A stretch of 64,000 nt of DNA, taken from assembly GCA_035772735.1 (NCBI GenBank), contig JASDFA010000003.1, positions 32,170,001 to 32,234,000 of the forward strand, read 5' to 3'. Both the position numbers and the translations under genes were made by a program. The stretch is from Datura wrightii (Eukaryota; Streptophyta; Magnoliopsida; Solanales; Solanaceae). Below the pieces are notes generated by a model. It did not search any database and was not told where the DNA came from. It saw only the letters and a list, made by a program, of their open reading frames with translations. Of the stretch, positions 1 through 11,740 are shown piece after piece (positions within the stretch are counted from its first letter, which is position 1; each line of letters starts with the position of its first letter).

Positions 1-297
1 CGTTCCTTAGACAAACCTGATGGCATTGTGGAGGATGTGCTGGTGCAAGTGGGCTCCCTTATCTTCCCGGTAGATTTCGTCGTGCTGGATTTTGATCCAG
101 ACGCGGAAGTCCCATTTATTTTGGGATGTCCTTTCTTGGCAACTGGGAAAGCGCTGATTGATGTAGCTGCAGGGCAGCTAACTATGCGAGCACACGACAA
201 GGTGGAGGTGTTTGATGTATACGAGGGCACCAAGCTCCCGGCTATGTATGAGGAACTCTCGGTGATCAATGTGATTAAGCAAGCTGATGTTGTCTAG
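1..297 (+). pseudogene. Gag-protease C-terminal fragment (A1)
   Basis: The reading frame is open from base 1 to a TAG at 295-297 and is cut by the window edge. It encodes the second half of an Athila-type retropepsin: the block around PDGIVEDVLVQVGSLIFPVD and the later ILG.PFLATGKALIDV block (ILGCPF here, ILGRPF in A2). These match residues of the A2 protein at about 15105-15390 with few changes. The catalytic DLGAS motif lies upstream of the window. The protein ends about 50 residues earlier than in A2, after ELSVINVIKQADVV, so the tail is shortened or altered. The role would be processing of Gag in the virus-like particle. Confidence 0.85.
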
Positions 298-420
298 AGA
301 GTTGAGTCAGGGGAGTTATTGGGGAAACCACCGGAAAGATGCAAGCATTACTGGGGTGAGGAAGGTGGTCGAGAGAAAACGTCCGTCACCCTAGAAGATG
401 ACTGAGCTGAATGACGTCGA

Positions 421-462
421 GTCGCGACGGTAAACCAAGCGCTGCACGGGAGGCAACCCGTG
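421..462 (+). other. Conserved post-protease hairpin (A1)
   Basis: About 120 bases after the protease stop there is a lead sequence (GACGGTAAACCAAGCGCT) followed by a perfect 6-bp stem, CACGGG at 445-450 and CCCGTG at 457-462, around an AGGCAA loop. The same block occurs in A2 at 15515-15552 and, with changed but still paired stems, twice in D. It is probably a cis-acting RNA structure; its function is unknown. Confidence 0.7.
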
Positions 463-1032
463 AAATTTTTGTTGTAATATTTTATTAGATTTCATAAAAA
501 AATGAAAAAAAAAGAAAAATAAAAATAAAAACAAAATTTGTATTTTAATCGAAACCTATAATTCTAACCAATTTCTTGTTGTGAGATAAATTTCAGGTTG
601 AACGGAGGATAAATACGCAAAGGACCGCAAAGGAAAAATCAAGGTATGAAAAATAATAAAAAGTGGCAAAACAGTGAGCCCACGCGATGGCTCCGTGTCA
701 CGGAGGAGGGCCTCCGCGTTACCCTCCGTGACACGTTGAAGGTGATTCTGGAATTTTTTCAAATTCTAGAACACCTGCGCGATGGCTCTGTGTCACGGAG
801 GGCATGCTCCGCGTTACCCTCCGTGACATGTTGAGGTGTATATCGCGACGGGTCACACCGGGTCGCCGGGTGACCCGCGCGAAATCTTCACTTTTTAACC
901 CCGATTTCCCCTCATTTTTCCTCATTTTTCATTCCCTCCATGATAAACATCCCAAAAATTCCTTCTCCCTCAACGTGACACGGACCTAGGCACACATTTT
1001 CATCAAGTTTCCTTCATTTCATCGAATTCAAG
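463..1032 (+). promoter_or_regulatory. Palindrome cluster and ORF2 leader (A1)
   Basis: There is no gene here. Bases 473-660 are A/T-rich. Two copies of the A-type palindrome follow: CGTGTCACGGAGG at 694-706 with CCTCCGTGACACG at 723-735, and GTGTCACGGAGGG at 790-802 with an arm at 817-829. A third, unrelated inverted repeat (GGGTCAC / GTGACCC) lies at about 847-876. A pyrimidine-rich leader runs to an AAG|GTATGT splice donor. The same palindromes sit next to the TATA box in the LTRs of this family, so this could be an internal promoter for ORF2. That role is inference. Confidence 0.5.
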
Positions 1033-1713
1033 GTATGTTCTTCAACTCTATCTCAATTCTTGTCGAATTTTTCAATGTTGAACATGTGATATGAGCAAAA
1101 CTTGCCCTAAGTAGAAATTGAGCTTAAATTCAATTGAGTTATTGTTGATTGATGTTCGTAGAATCATTGTGATTGCATGAACTCGATAATTACATAGCTT
1201 GATAGAATTTTTGATAAAATCATATCTAGGGCTTGAATTTGAGTGTGAAAAGAAAAAAAAATTTAGTTGAACTTTGGAATTCTTGCTGGGTTGTTTATGT
1301 TGGGTGAGATGAGTCGCTTGTGCTAACTGTTAATATGCTAAAAGGCCGACGGATTTTCGGGTTAAGGAAATTGTGGAAATTGCAAGAAATGGGTGAATTA
1401 TATGGCTTCATGTAGATAATTTTTCTTTTTTTCTCCTTGCTAAGTGCTATGGTATGAAAAGTGATCGATGGTAATGTTGTGGTTAGCTGTACGAAGTCTG
1501 AGTAGTACAAAAGAATTTATACTGTCGAATTCTCTGAATGCACTAAGCATACTTGTTATGTTTTGTTGTTTGTTTTTGGAAATGAGTATGATCTTGCCGT
1601 AACATGGTGATTGGGGACTAAAGACTAAGTGTGGGGTAGCCTAGCTTAACCCAACTTTAGTCAAAGCTAATTTTAATTGGAATAACATTGGGACTGTCTT
1701 TTGGGTTTGACAG
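1033..1713 (+). other. Predicted leader intron of ORF2 (A1)
   Basis: The donor is TTCAAG|GTATGT at 1033 and the acceptor is GGTTTGACAG| ending at 1713, five bases before the ORF2 ATG at 1719. The interval is 681 bp, T-rich, with no coding potential. The corresponding sites in A2 (16149 and 16853) are conserved while the sequence between them has diverged, which supports a real intron. Confidence 0.6.
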
Positions 1714-1718
1714 GAACA

Positions 1719-2939
1719 ATGGCAAGCAGGCAAAACAAGGGAAAGGGCACATCAACATCAGGCGCCGGAAGGAAAAGAATCAGACTGGGAACAACAGTCC
1801 CAGCAGCACCAGCGGTTCCACACGGCCAACGCCGTCAATATGGAACCAGATGGGTGACAGAGGAGGGGAAGAAATGGTACGCGAAGCATAAGGAAAGCAA
1901 GTACTTCCCCGAAGAACACATTGCTAGGGAACCGTTGGCACAGGAGTTCCCCAGGATTGTCCACAGAATTGAGGTAGCCGGGCTGAACTTCATCTTTGAA
2001 GAGCCCAAGGAGTGCAACCTGCACCTGATTCGGGAATTCTATGCCAACTGGAACCCGACTCTCAGAAGTCACACCATCAAGATATGGGGGCAAATAGTAA
2101 CTTTTGAGCCCCATCACCTTAATGCTATTTTAGGGGCGCGGGACACAGACACCCATGTGCTTCGACAGATGAATATCACTCCACCATACATGGATATCCG
2201 ATGCACCTTGTGTGAAACTCGGTCTACAGCACGTTGGAGCAGGCATAAGGAGAGGGGCTACCATCAGACCTTGCCCTACTCACAGATGAACAGGGAAGCC
2301 AGGATATGGCTGAAGATTGTTTGTTCCTGCCTGATCCCGGGGGTGCATATGACAGATGTCACCCGGGATCGTGTATGCTTGGTATACGCCCTGATGAAAG
2401 GGCTGGAGATCAACGTGGGGGCGGTGATTATCTCCACCATGAAGAGAGCCCGTTTGCATCAAGGGCACCGGTACGGGTTTGGTGGATTACTCACCACATT
2501 CTTGAGGGGCCTGGATATTGAGGAGGAGGCCCTTGACTACATCTCGCAGATGAAGAGGCGGGCCTTAAATGTCACCAAAACTAAGACACCCGACACCACT
2601 CACGGGCCAGTTCTTACACTAGCCGAGCGACATGCTCGGGATGATCAGTACATGGCTCGCATGTTTGGGATGCAGATGCTCCAGCTGCGCATAGGCGGGA
2701 GACCGACAACAGAAGAGGAGCTGTGGCAGCTCGAGCTAGACTACCCTTTTGGCGAAAATGCCAGGGCTCTATGCTGAGTGGGGCCAGCTTTTGTGGAGCC
2801 CACCGATGATGATGTCCCCACAGATGAGAAGACACGTCGTGATGACTCCGATGTGGAGTCAGATGATGACGATGGGGGCGATTCAGACATGGGAAATGAG
2901 GCAACAGCACCTGACGAAGAAGTGGAATATTTTGATTGA
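1719..2939 (+). pseudogene. ORF2 (FYANW-type plant transposon protein), nonsense-mutated (A1)
   Basis: The start chosen is ATG 1719 (MASRQNKGKG), which sits directly after the predicted splice acceptor and matches the A2 start. The protein has a basic, possibly nuclear-targeting N-terminus (GRKRIRL), then a globular domain with the diagnostic EFYANW motif, a CSCLIPG region and a DYPFGENARALC block. A TGA at 2775-2777 replaces the codon that reads AAG in A2. Beyond it the frame stays open for another 53 codons of acidic tail to the original stop at 2937-2939. The family is the one Pfam calls putative plant transposon protein (recalled, not searched). Differences from A2 fall mostly at third codon positions. 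I see no signal peptide or membrane segment, so it does not look like an envelope protein. Confidence 0.85.
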
Positions 2940-2983
2940 TCAGGGAGTTTCACCACCCATTTTTGTTCTATGCTGAATTTCAT

Positions 2984-3020
2984 GAACACTGGGGACAGTG
3001 TTCAATTTAAGTGTGGGGTG
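2984..3020 (+). other. Hairpin plus internal polypurine tract (A1)
   Basis: Just after the ORF2 stop there is an inverted repeat, GAACACT at 2984-2990 and AGTGTTC at 2997-3003, followed by TAAGTGTGGGGTG at 3008-3020. The latter nearly duplicates the terminal polypurine tract TAAGTGTGGGGTA at 4731-4743. A further copy, TAAGTGTGGGGTA, is at 1626-1638 inside the intron. It may be a second plus-strand priming site. Confidence 0.55.
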
Positions 3021-4709
3021 GGAGTAGTTAGGTGTTTGTTGCTGTTGTTATTAATGTATGTCTCTGTTCTGTTGTTGTGCTTGGATAAATTTGTGGCCCT
3101 GTGATTTTTGTGTATGTCTGTATTGTAATTAAGGTGAAGCTGTTGTGTGCTGTTAAATGTTGTTAGCTGGTTTTGTACATATTTTTGGTTTTATCGAAAT
3201 GATCGATATTTTTAACAAAAAGAAAATTTTTTTCATGAATTTTCAAATTTTTGGGTTTCTCGGTGTTTGTTTTCGGTTCTTTTACCGAGAATAGTCCCAT
3301 TGAACCGAAGTCTTAGTTAGTGACCGTTCCCTATGATGGATGGATTACGACCATCTTAAGGGAAATGTAGTCGTTAGGAGTAGATTTTTTTCATTTATTT
3401 TTCAGTTTTTTTCTTTTGTGGGTTGCATCGCAAAACCTGTAGTTACTTTATGGTTGCGGAATTCTGGTTGCATGTTGTACATGATGTTTGAAATGCAAAG
3501 GTGATTCGCATGAAAGCATGCAACTTTGTAAATATGTTGAGATACCTAGGCCGTAGAGTTCGACTCAGTGTGATTGAGGCTTAATGATTGAATTCTTGCA
3601 ATTAGCTGATTGAAGAGTCTGTGAATATGTCTTGAGTTGAGCATGTGAAATGAGCGTATAGTGAGGTTTCGTTTCTTCCATGCTATTGTGAAATGTCTAG
3701 AACTTTCCTGGTGTGTGTACAAACTAAAATGAAGGATGTGTATTGTAGGAAAGGATGTAGGCATTTCTTTGCTTTAACCGAACTGTTTTTCTTTCATTAT
3801 CATACCCACCTTGAATGTACACCCTAGTTATCCCATTGAGCCTTTAGCCTACTATTTTTCTTTTTTCAAAAAGGTGTAAACCGAGCTTAACCCCTTCTTT
3901 TCATTATCCGTGAATTTGATCCAAAACTCTTAAGCGCTCAAGAAAAGAAAAGAATTTTCCCAAAGTGTCAAGGATTGAGAATGGTGAAAAGAAAAGAAAA
4001 AGCAGAGTGATGAAAGGAAAGAAAAGGTCGAAGGTGCACTTGTTATAAACTAAATGTAATGAAGATGTATAAATAATCTTTGTTATTGAGTCAAATGTGC
4101 TTAAAGAGATGGGGTCAAAAATAAAGACAGACTTCAAGAATGGGAAGATGAAGGAAGAAACAATGACCATAAGGTTGATGGGATGTATTGGAAAAGCGCT
4201 TAAGGATGCTAGTTGTTATTATTGGGTAGCCAGTATTCACTAGTTCCATAGCTTACATTACAATCCGTTAAGTCCTACGTGATCTTACATCACACTTCCT
4301 TATATTAGTGGAGTAATACACTAAGGGCAAGCCTATGGTTCATGACATGATGCATGTGAATTCTTTTGGGAGAGAGAGCGAAATTGTGTTTATATGCCCC
4401 TGCATGTAATCTTTTGAGTTTATGTGATTAAAAAGGGGAAAATTCTCTTGTGTTGTGAGGGCACATGCTTGACGAGAGATTAAAATTCATGTCGGATATC
4501 TTGATCAGCTGATTTGCATGAATTTGCCGATATCGAGAGTCGATTCTTGAGTATAGGAAGTCTTAATGTGTTGAAGGCCATCGTATTGATAAGACCATGC
4601 ATGTTTTCTTGATGATTTGCTGTATTAAATAATCGGTATAACCGTAGCTTGAATTGGCGAACCAAAGTAGCCAGGTTGGGGTGTCAATTGCATGAGGTGT
4701 AAGAATATT
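3021..4709 (+). other. Long 3' noncoding region (A1)
   Basis: There is no gene in these 1.7 kb. Visible items are a GATCGAT-containing A/T segment near 3200, a purine-rich tract near 3940-4030, and a block with GGGCAAGCCTATGG at 4325-4338 followed by GGGAGAGAGAGCG. The last block is conserved in A2, D and B, so it is probably a cis-acting element of the RNA. Confidence 0.6.
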
Positions 4710-4745
4710 GTTCGGGGACGAACAAGGATTTAAGTGTGGGGTAAG
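4710..4745 (+). other. Terminal polypurine tract with hairpin (A1)
   Basis: A small stem, GTTCG at 4710-4714 and CGAAC at 4719-4723, is followed by TAAGTGTGGGGTA at 4731-4743, immediately before the LTR. This is the expected plus-strand primer position. Confidence 0.75.
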
Positions 4746-6236
4746 TGATCTTGGGCAAATTTATATGCCCAAGTGATACTCAAATGTGTCATTTTTGCCT
4801 TGTTTATCTATCGATGTTTATACATTCTCATGTGATTTGTAATAAAATGTGAATTTATACTAACCAACATGATTAGCGTTGTTTTGTAGGTGAAATATAA
4901 TTTTGGGAAGCTAAAATACATGTTGGGAGAAATCGGGGTTGGACTCGGATGCTAGCAAGGGAAAGAGCACTTGAAGGCACGAATTAAAGGGGCTCCGCGA
5001 TGGAGCCGTGTCACGCTGCCATCGCGGATGCCTTCTGCCTGGATATGAAATTTTTGCCAAATTCCAGTGAAGGTGCGCGTTGGGGCCGTGGCACGTTGGC
5101 CTAGCCCCGCGTTGCACGCCGTGCCACGTCTGGCCTTAATACCTGGACGACCAAATTCCAGTAAGGGTCCGCGTCAGTGGCGTGTCACGGAGGCAGTGCT
5201 CCGCGATGCACTCCGTGACACGTTGCTTGTTAAATTCCAGTAAGGGTCCGCGTTAGTGGCGTGTCACGGAGGCAGTGCTCCGCGATGCACTCCGTGACAC
5301 GTTGCTTGTTATTCCGGGAAAAATTCCCACTAGTATAATTAGAACACTTAGTTTCATTTTTAATTATTCTGACTTGGTGGAGCAAGAACGTGGGTTACAA
5401 GCAGTTGAGGGGACGAAAATATCAGGGTTTTTCTCTATCTCCTTCTTATTGATTTGAATTGCTTGTATGAGTTACACTCATTTAACGATGTTTAATCCAC
5501 AAATGAGTGGCTAAATCCTCTTCTTGCTGAGGTTAAGAACAATTGTATTGAAATGTGATTATTAATGAATTGGTTTTTTTCCTCTTTTCTTTCATGGTTG
5601 TTCTATTGATTCTTGTTCCTACTGCATTAATGTGTGGCCAACGTTAATGTATATCTAAAAAGTCCGGTTTCACTCGAGAGAGCAAGAAATTGGAAAGTTG
5701 TGAATTAATAGGATATGATCTTTTCTTAGTTTGGGAAAATTGAGAATTGATTTACCTTCAGGATAGAAATATACCTGAAAGTCGTATTAGTCAATTAAGG
5801 AATCGGTTTTGTATGGCTAGAACATGAATTTCGTTTTATCACAGAAATGTAGGTGGAAGGTTCATGATTCTTAAGTTGGGTTAAATACGAGAGTTCTAAT
5901 CCATAGGCAATAATTCTTGACTAGCAACCGGAAGAAAGATTAACCAAATTATATCGATAATTTATTTCTCTACATGTTCGTTTAACCTCAGCATGCTCAT
6001 ACTTATAGTTCAAACTCAAATTGTATATTCATTTTATAATTAGTATAAAATTAGAAACCAAAATATCAAACTTTTCTTAACACTGTTGTCTGCATTTTTA
6101 GAGTTAAGGTTTATTGACACTTGAGTAGATTGTTACCCTAGCCCAGTCCCTGTGGGATCGATACTTGGCTTACTAGAGCCACTTTATTACTTCTTCGACC
6201 ACGTGCACTTGCGTGTTGTTGTGAAAACACCGAACA
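4746..6236 (+). repeat. 3' LTR of A1
   Basis: It starts TGATCTTGGGC and ends CGAACA. It aligns along its whole length with the A2 LTRs and the solo LTR J, and is closer to J. A tip hairpin (CTTGGGC 4750-4756 with GCCCAAG 4767-4773) opens the LTR. GC-rich palindromes occupy about 4990-5301. The TATA position reads TATAATTA near 5334, a change from TATAAATA in the relatives. Confidence 0.9.
5153..5310 (+). repeat. 79-bp tandem duplication of the promoter palindrome unit
   Basis: Two adjacent copies, 5153-5231 and 5232-5310, differ at about one position. Each contains one complete palindrome (arms 5181-5192/5211-5222 and 5260-5271/5290-5301). J and A2 carry a single copy of this unit at the same LTR position. 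Confidence 0.9.
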
Positions 6237-6344
6237 ACTATCCTATTATGCCTCGCAGCCTCCTGCCTATAGTATGTGGTGCACAACACATCTATAGACA
6301 AGACTCTACTTAGCACGGCTTGCAGACTCCCTGGGACACGAATT

Positions 6345-6356
6345 GCTCTGATACCA
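6345..6356 (-). other. Primer binding site, initiator tRNA-Met (E)
   Basis: GCTCTGATACCA is the complement of TGGTATCAGAGC, the standard initiator tRNA-Met primer site of plant chromoviruses. It lies four bases from the LTR edge. Confidence 0.85.
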
Positions 6357-6360
6357 AGTT

Positions 6361-8927
6361 TGTCACACCCCACCTTGGGGGGTATGACGAGCACCTGGTG
6401 CCTACTAGACTCTGGCTCTATTTCAAGAAACGAACCGATTATATAGTGGCTGTAAATATAGCCCCCGGCCGATTAGGCCCATAGCCACCTGCAATGCACA
6501 ATAGCTAACTAGAACGATGATCCTACAATTTGAAGCAACTGCTATTCACATTTGTGACCGACAAGGTCACTAACTATAACCATAAGAAGGCCCCACGCGG
6601 CCAACAAGAACAACTAAATACATATATACATGCACGGCCCCACATGACCGGCTCCACCACCACAGGAAATATCAGACTACAAGCCTCTAGGAAGTAATAA
6701 TAGAATGGACGGGACAGGGCCCCAACCTACCCAAACTGTAATAAAAAAGGAAATAGGAACAACCTCCGACTGTCTAGCTCCGGAGGATAGGAGCTGATAA
6801 CTCTGCTGACTGAATCACGAGGGATCGACTCCTCGTCTATGTGTACCTGCAGGCAAGCAATGCAGCACCCCCACAGGCGTCAGTACCACAGGTACTGAGC
6901 ATGTAAAGCAAACTGAAATATACAACTGAAATGGGTAACAACAATAACATGACATATAAGCAGGAAGTAGCTGAGTCTATCTGGCTGAGAATAACTGGGG
7001 AGAGTTTACCTATTCTGTAACTAAACTGGGCGTACCTGACGACGTGTCGCCCTACTGTCTATCAGTATCTAATAGCACATATAGATATACATATAAATAC
7101 ACACAATACCTGACCGACCCCCATAAGCCGGAAGGTGCCAACCAACTGAACAATCTATTTACCCCTACCCGGGTCTAAACCAACCAAAAATAAGTCACTC
7201 CACTCATCTGATAATTTTGAGCTCCTCCTACCGGCCCCCTTGGGTACGTAGGTCAAGCCTTGGCCTCTAACAATGAACTGTGTCTGAGTTCGAAGACTCC
7301 TGCCTCTGGGCGCAAGTGCTCAACGGGGTAATCTGCTACTGTATCTGTGACTGAAACTGCCCCTGAGTGTAAACAGGCAACAGGGTAATTTTATAAAAAT
7401 CTTTATCTGAAACTGCCCCTGGCCACAAGCGCACACTGAGTAGTCTGCCCCTGTAAACAGGGTAATCTGGCTCTGCGCAGAGTGAACTGAACTGCCCCTG
7501 CAAGCAGGGTAATCTGGACCATATTATTATGGTGGTCAGCCATCATCGTCCTCTAGGCGGACGACATCGCCCGACTGGGGGCAGTATCTGAATCTGGTAT
7601 CGACACAACTATAACTCAGGGGCGGCGGGGATGCTAAAGGACACCCACATGCCAGAACAAGTCTCAACATGCAAAACACATACACAGCAAGCATGCTCAA
7701 ATGAAAAATACTAATCATATTCTCTTCTTTTATTTCAAGGCCAGTCCGTATTAAACAACTGATGCTATATTCTGTTTTACACTATTTCTGATTGCTGGGC
7801 TAACTGCTACCTGGCCTTTATCTGTTTATCTGATTATTGTTATCTGTGATCTGAAGCTATATCAATTTCTAGAGCCATATCTGTTTCTGGAGCTATATCT
7901 GTATCTGGAGCTATATCGGTGTCTGGAGCTATTTCTATATCTGATTACTGATCTGGTTATATTCGGATATAACTCAATAACATAGAACATGTCATCTATT
8001 ACTAGATATAGCTTAATAATATAAAATGTGCCATCTATTACCGGATACAGTCTCAACAAAAGTAATGCATACTATCTGTAATCTTGCTAATTCATTATAC
8101 TACTTTTACAACTTCCACTCTGGGTATTACGTAAGAACATGCTGAGCTACTAGCGGATACCACATTAATATCTGAAATCATCTGACTATCTGTTATTCTG
8201 ATTATCGCATGATACGTAATGATATACTAACATGCTTGCTGGAAATCGTACTAAAATTGTTCCTGTACGCTGGGTATCTATTAATAGGCTTTATTCTATT
8301 TTTTTCTAGACTATACTTCCTGGCTTGCCGAAAGAATAGCTTTACATACCTGGTTTCTGAGTACCCGACTGACCGATGTGATTTCCATCGGTACTTCTGC
8401 TGTTTCTCCCAACTACATTCATATACATGTCAATTAGAACTAAATACATTAATATCTGGGAGAAATTATCACTTTTGATATATATTTATCCTAAACATCG
8501 ACCTTTCGGAAAACGGTCGAAAACTCATTATTTCTTGATAGTCCAGAAGGGATAAATGCTCACTGCAAAGCTAGGAACACATTGGTACTAATTTAAAGCA
8601 ATTCTATTTACTTTACCTCGGTAGCACGGGGTTTCGCCGGCCAAATTTCACGAAACCAACTCTGTAGGATTGCTCTCTGCAGCTTTATACCTCGGTATCT
8701 AAGCCGGAACGGAGTTTAGACCGCGTTTCGTAGCGTAATTAGAAGTAAATATGTATAAATGTCGTGGGTTCCTTCTTATTACCTATATTCCCCTGTTTTT
8801 TTTCTGGAAATCTATTGATTTATATGAAAAACCGACTTTTCCCCCTTTTTTTTTTGCTTGCCTTCTAAATTCCTTAACCAACATGCCATTAGACTATTTA
8901 TTCATTTAAAATTTACGGAGTGTAACA
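6361..8927 (-). repeat. LTR of E
   Basis: It spans 2567 bp with TG...CA ends. It is related to the C, F and G LTRs over the first few hundred bases (CCTTGGGGGGTATGAC, CACCTGGTGCC, GGCTGTAAATA). It contains a short tandem array at 7852-7935. I do not see the GC-rich palindrome block that C and F carry near the other end. Confidence 0.85.
7852..7935. repeat. 18-bp tandem repeat (about 4-5 imperfect copies)
   Basis: Units resemble CTGGAGCTATATCTGTAT, with substitutions between copies. It lies inside the E LTR and the other related LTRs here do not share it. Confidence 0.7.
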
Positions 8928-8929
8928 GA

Positions 8930-10021
8930 GTGGTACAATATATCTGCTCTGCTCCACTCCTCTCTAATGCTGTGAACCCACTGATCATGAGCTCCCGCCG
9001 TGCCTTAACTTCCCTCATGACCCGATCCACTCCTCTGCTGCTGTGGTGGGGGTGGGGATCTGGGTGGTCTGTCTGAAAATCATGGCCTGGGTCCACCCTG
9101 GAACTCCGCCTGCATGTCACTAGGTCTGGCCCAGCGGCGCTTCTCCTGATTTGCCCTTCTTATCTCCCATTGCCGCTGTCTAATCCCTTCAATATTCTGA
9201 GCCGAAGCCTGAATGCGGGCAATATCCATATCCTCTCGTAGAGTGGCCGTAATACAAGTCTCCATATATTATGGATTCAGCCCCCTAATAAACTGGTGTA
9301 CCCTAGCTAGCATGGTATCTACAAAAGCTGGTGCATATCTAGCCAAGGAGTCGAATCTCATAGCATACTCTCAGACACTCATCGACCCTTGTTCTAGATG
9401 TACGAAATGATCAACCCAGGCCTGTCGAATTTCCTATGGCAGGTAGTGATCTAGAAAAGCCTCTAAAAAGCTGGGCCAAGTCGGAGCGGAAACACCTCTC
9501 CCTCGGGACCTCTCCTAACTCTCGTACCACAGTAGTGCGATGTTCCGTAGCCAAAATACCGCTAAATCAACCAACTCTGTAGGTGTGGCATGCATCACCC
9601 TGAAAATCTGCTGCATTTGATTAAAGAAATCTTGAGGGTCCTCCTCTCGGTCCGTCCCGGTAAAATGCGGAGGACTCAATGTGAGAAACTCTTGGACCCT
9701 CGGACTACCAGTTCCTCCTGAAGACTCCGCGATCACGGGTGCCACTGGCTGATGCTGTGCAGCCATCATCTGAGTTAGCATAACGACATCAAACCTAACC
9801 TCCTGGTCGGACGGTGTTGGAATAGAGACTACTGGAGGTAGTTCCATGACATTTTCTGCTCCGAGCGGCTCCCAGCATGGTGGAGAGTGCTGGGGAGACC
9901 GAGATAAAGTCTCCTTATCGCCCTCAGATCGAGCTGACTCTGACTGAGGCACCCTGCTAGTGCCTTCCCCTACTGCAACATCCAATCTCCTACTAGTCGT
10001 GGTATGTTGCGGGTCTGCCAT
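8930..10021 (-). pseudogene. Gag polyprotein fragment (F)
   Basis: The start chosen is the ATG at 10021 (MADPQHTTTSRRLD), about 200 bases inside the PBS. The first open stretch (to 9515) contains the conserved retrotransposon gag core, with FLTLSPPHFTGTDREEDPQD followed by an aromatic/leucine-rich segment ending at LLWYES. Stops and frame changes follow, with further gag-like sequence at 9080-9265 (METCITATLREDMD...) and 8930-9120. It is truncated at 8927 by the E insertion, so the zinc knuckle and everything downstream are missing. It is not functional. The role was particle assembly. Confidence 0.75.
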
Positions 10022-10218
10022 TCTTCTATAGATAAAAGAACATGGTAAGCTTAGGGACTCAACCCTATACTGTACAAATCTATAGCACGACTGCATAAGA
10101 AGAAAGAGTAACCATCCTATCATGCCTTGTAGCCTCCTGCCTAAACAACGTGTTGCACAACACATTCATAGACAAGACTCTACTTAGCACGGCTTGCAGA
10201 CTCCCTGGGATACGACTT

Positions 10219-10230
10219 GCTCTGATACCA
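10219..10230 (-). other. Primer binding site, initiator tRNA-Met (F)
   Basis: GCTCTGATACCA, identical to the E and C sites, lies four bases inside the LTR edge at 10235. Confidence 0.85.
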
Positions 10231-10234
10231 GGTT

Positions 10235-11491
10235 TGTCACGCCCCACCTTGGGTGGCATGACTGGCACCTGGTGCCCTAGTAGGACCTGAACTGAATTAG
10301 CTAGGCTTGTGCACTTCTAGTGCAGGCTTACTCCCTAAATCAAAAAACAATGGGCTATATCTCAGCTGTAAATACAACCTCCAGCTGACAAGTCCATATA
10401 GCCACCATTAAAGGAAAATATCTAACTAGAAACAGGCAATAGCAGGGAATCCTATGCGGGCCGATAAGACCACCATGATATCTAGTTATGACTAAAAAGT
10501 AAATCCGGTGCTAAACTAAGCTATGGCCGACAAGGCCGCTAACTGACAGCTAAATAAGGCCCCACACAGCCAACACGTAGACTAAAACACACATATGCCC
10601 CACACAGCCAATAACAGCTAACCACCTGGAAATAGAAATGTTTTGCAAGCCTCTAGGAATAATATGATGGTCAGGACAGGGCCCCAACCTACCCATAAAC
10701 TGTACAATCGAAAGAGGTAAACCTTCTATCTACAAGCTCCGGAGGAAAGGAGCTGAATTTTCTAAAAATCCTGGCTGAAGGCTAAGGGGGACCTGCTCCT
10801 CGTCTATCCATACCTGTAGGCAAGTAATGCAGTGCCACAGAAAGGGCGTCAGTATAATATATACTGAATATGTAAGGCGATAACTGTAAATAACTGAAAT
10901 AAAGAGATAGAACTGAGAATAACTAAAACAAAGGGATAGAGATCATACCTGAGTAATAGAACTTCTTACTATCTATTTTATTAATAGCTAAAGCAAACAA
11001 AAACCTTACTTAGCCCCCATAAGCTGAACGGACAACCAGCACAGAATAACCTACCTGGGGCCCCCATACCTATCAAGGTTGCACTGGGTCAACTAATAGC
11101 TATAGCCGTCCTACCGGTCCTCTAGGTCTGCAACTGAGCCCGCTCGGCCCCTGACTGTAGCTTTGTCTGAGTCCAGTGGACTCCTGATATCTGCACTCCG
11201 GGCACCAGGCTCGACAGGAGTGTGTAGAGCCAACCACGACATATGAGTACCTGGGACCACATCTTCGTCCCTCGTGGACGACATACCACTCCGTAGAGCG
11301 ACGTCCTCTCTCCCCTGGCTGGCGTCGACACAGCTAATAACCCTGGGGTCGGTCATGAAGGCTATACAAGCGTAACCTATCCCAAACTAAACATGGAATA
11401 TGAGTTTCAACTAATAACAACAATGTTACTAATCACAATAGGCATGCTTCTGGTACTCCTTCTGGGATTCAAACTGAGTTATCATGTTAGG
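10235..11491 (-). repeat. LTR of F, piece 1
   Basis: It begins TGTCACGCCCC and aligns with the first half of the C and G LTRs. It is interrupted at 11491 by A2. The five bases before A2 are TTAGG and the five after it at 21453-21457 are CTAGG, an insertion duplication with one mismatch. Confidence 0.8.
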
Positions 11492-11740
11492 TGATCTTGG
11501 GCAGATTTATATGCCCAAGTGATACTCAAACGTATCATTTTTACCTTGTTTGTTGTGCAATGTGTATATAATATCATGTATTTGGTAATAAAATGCGAAT
11601 TTATACTAACCAACAAGATTAGCATTTGTTTTGCAGGATAATGTGATTTTTAAGAGCTAAAATGCGTGTTGGAACTATGTCGGAGTTGGACTTGGATGCG
11701 AGTGTGGAAAAGACCTCGGATGGCATATTTTGCAGTGGCT

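Larger units (their letters stand above)
1..6236 (+). mobile_element. Athila-like element A1, 3' part (5' end outside window)
   Basis: In order this piece shows the end of the protease, a post-protease hairpin, palindromes, a leader intron, ORF2, an internal polypurine tract, a 3' noncoding region, the terminal polypurine tract and the 3' LTR. Its order and sequence match the complete element A2 at 11492-21452. The right LTR ends in CGAACA at 6236 and runs directly into the internal 5' region of a chromovirus on the other strand (E), so A1 was inserted into E. The target duplication cannot be checked because the left end lies outside the window. The protease-to-ORF2 distance is about 1.4 kb, so no polymerase lies between them. 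Confidence 0.9.
6237..8927 (-). mobile_element. Chromovirus E: primer region and 5' LTR (minus strand)
   Basis: On the minus strand this is an LTR (6361-8927) followed by a PBS and the first about 110 bases of internal sequence, then interruption by A1. The rest of E lies outside the window to the left. The LTR begins TGTCACACCCC and ends GTGTAACA on the plus strand, as in C, F and G. It lies inside the gag of F. Confidence 0.85.

Noticed and set aside
2614..2989. Antisense frames over ORF2 (also 17881-18129, 17416-17637, 14900-15371)
   Set aside because: They are mirror frames of conserved coding sequence; serine-rich readings come from the acidic tail codons on the other strand.
8209..8478. 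89-residue frame in the E LTR, with a hydrophobic segment
   Set aside because: It is inside an LTR, is not preserved in the related C, F or G LTRs, and has no recognisable domain.
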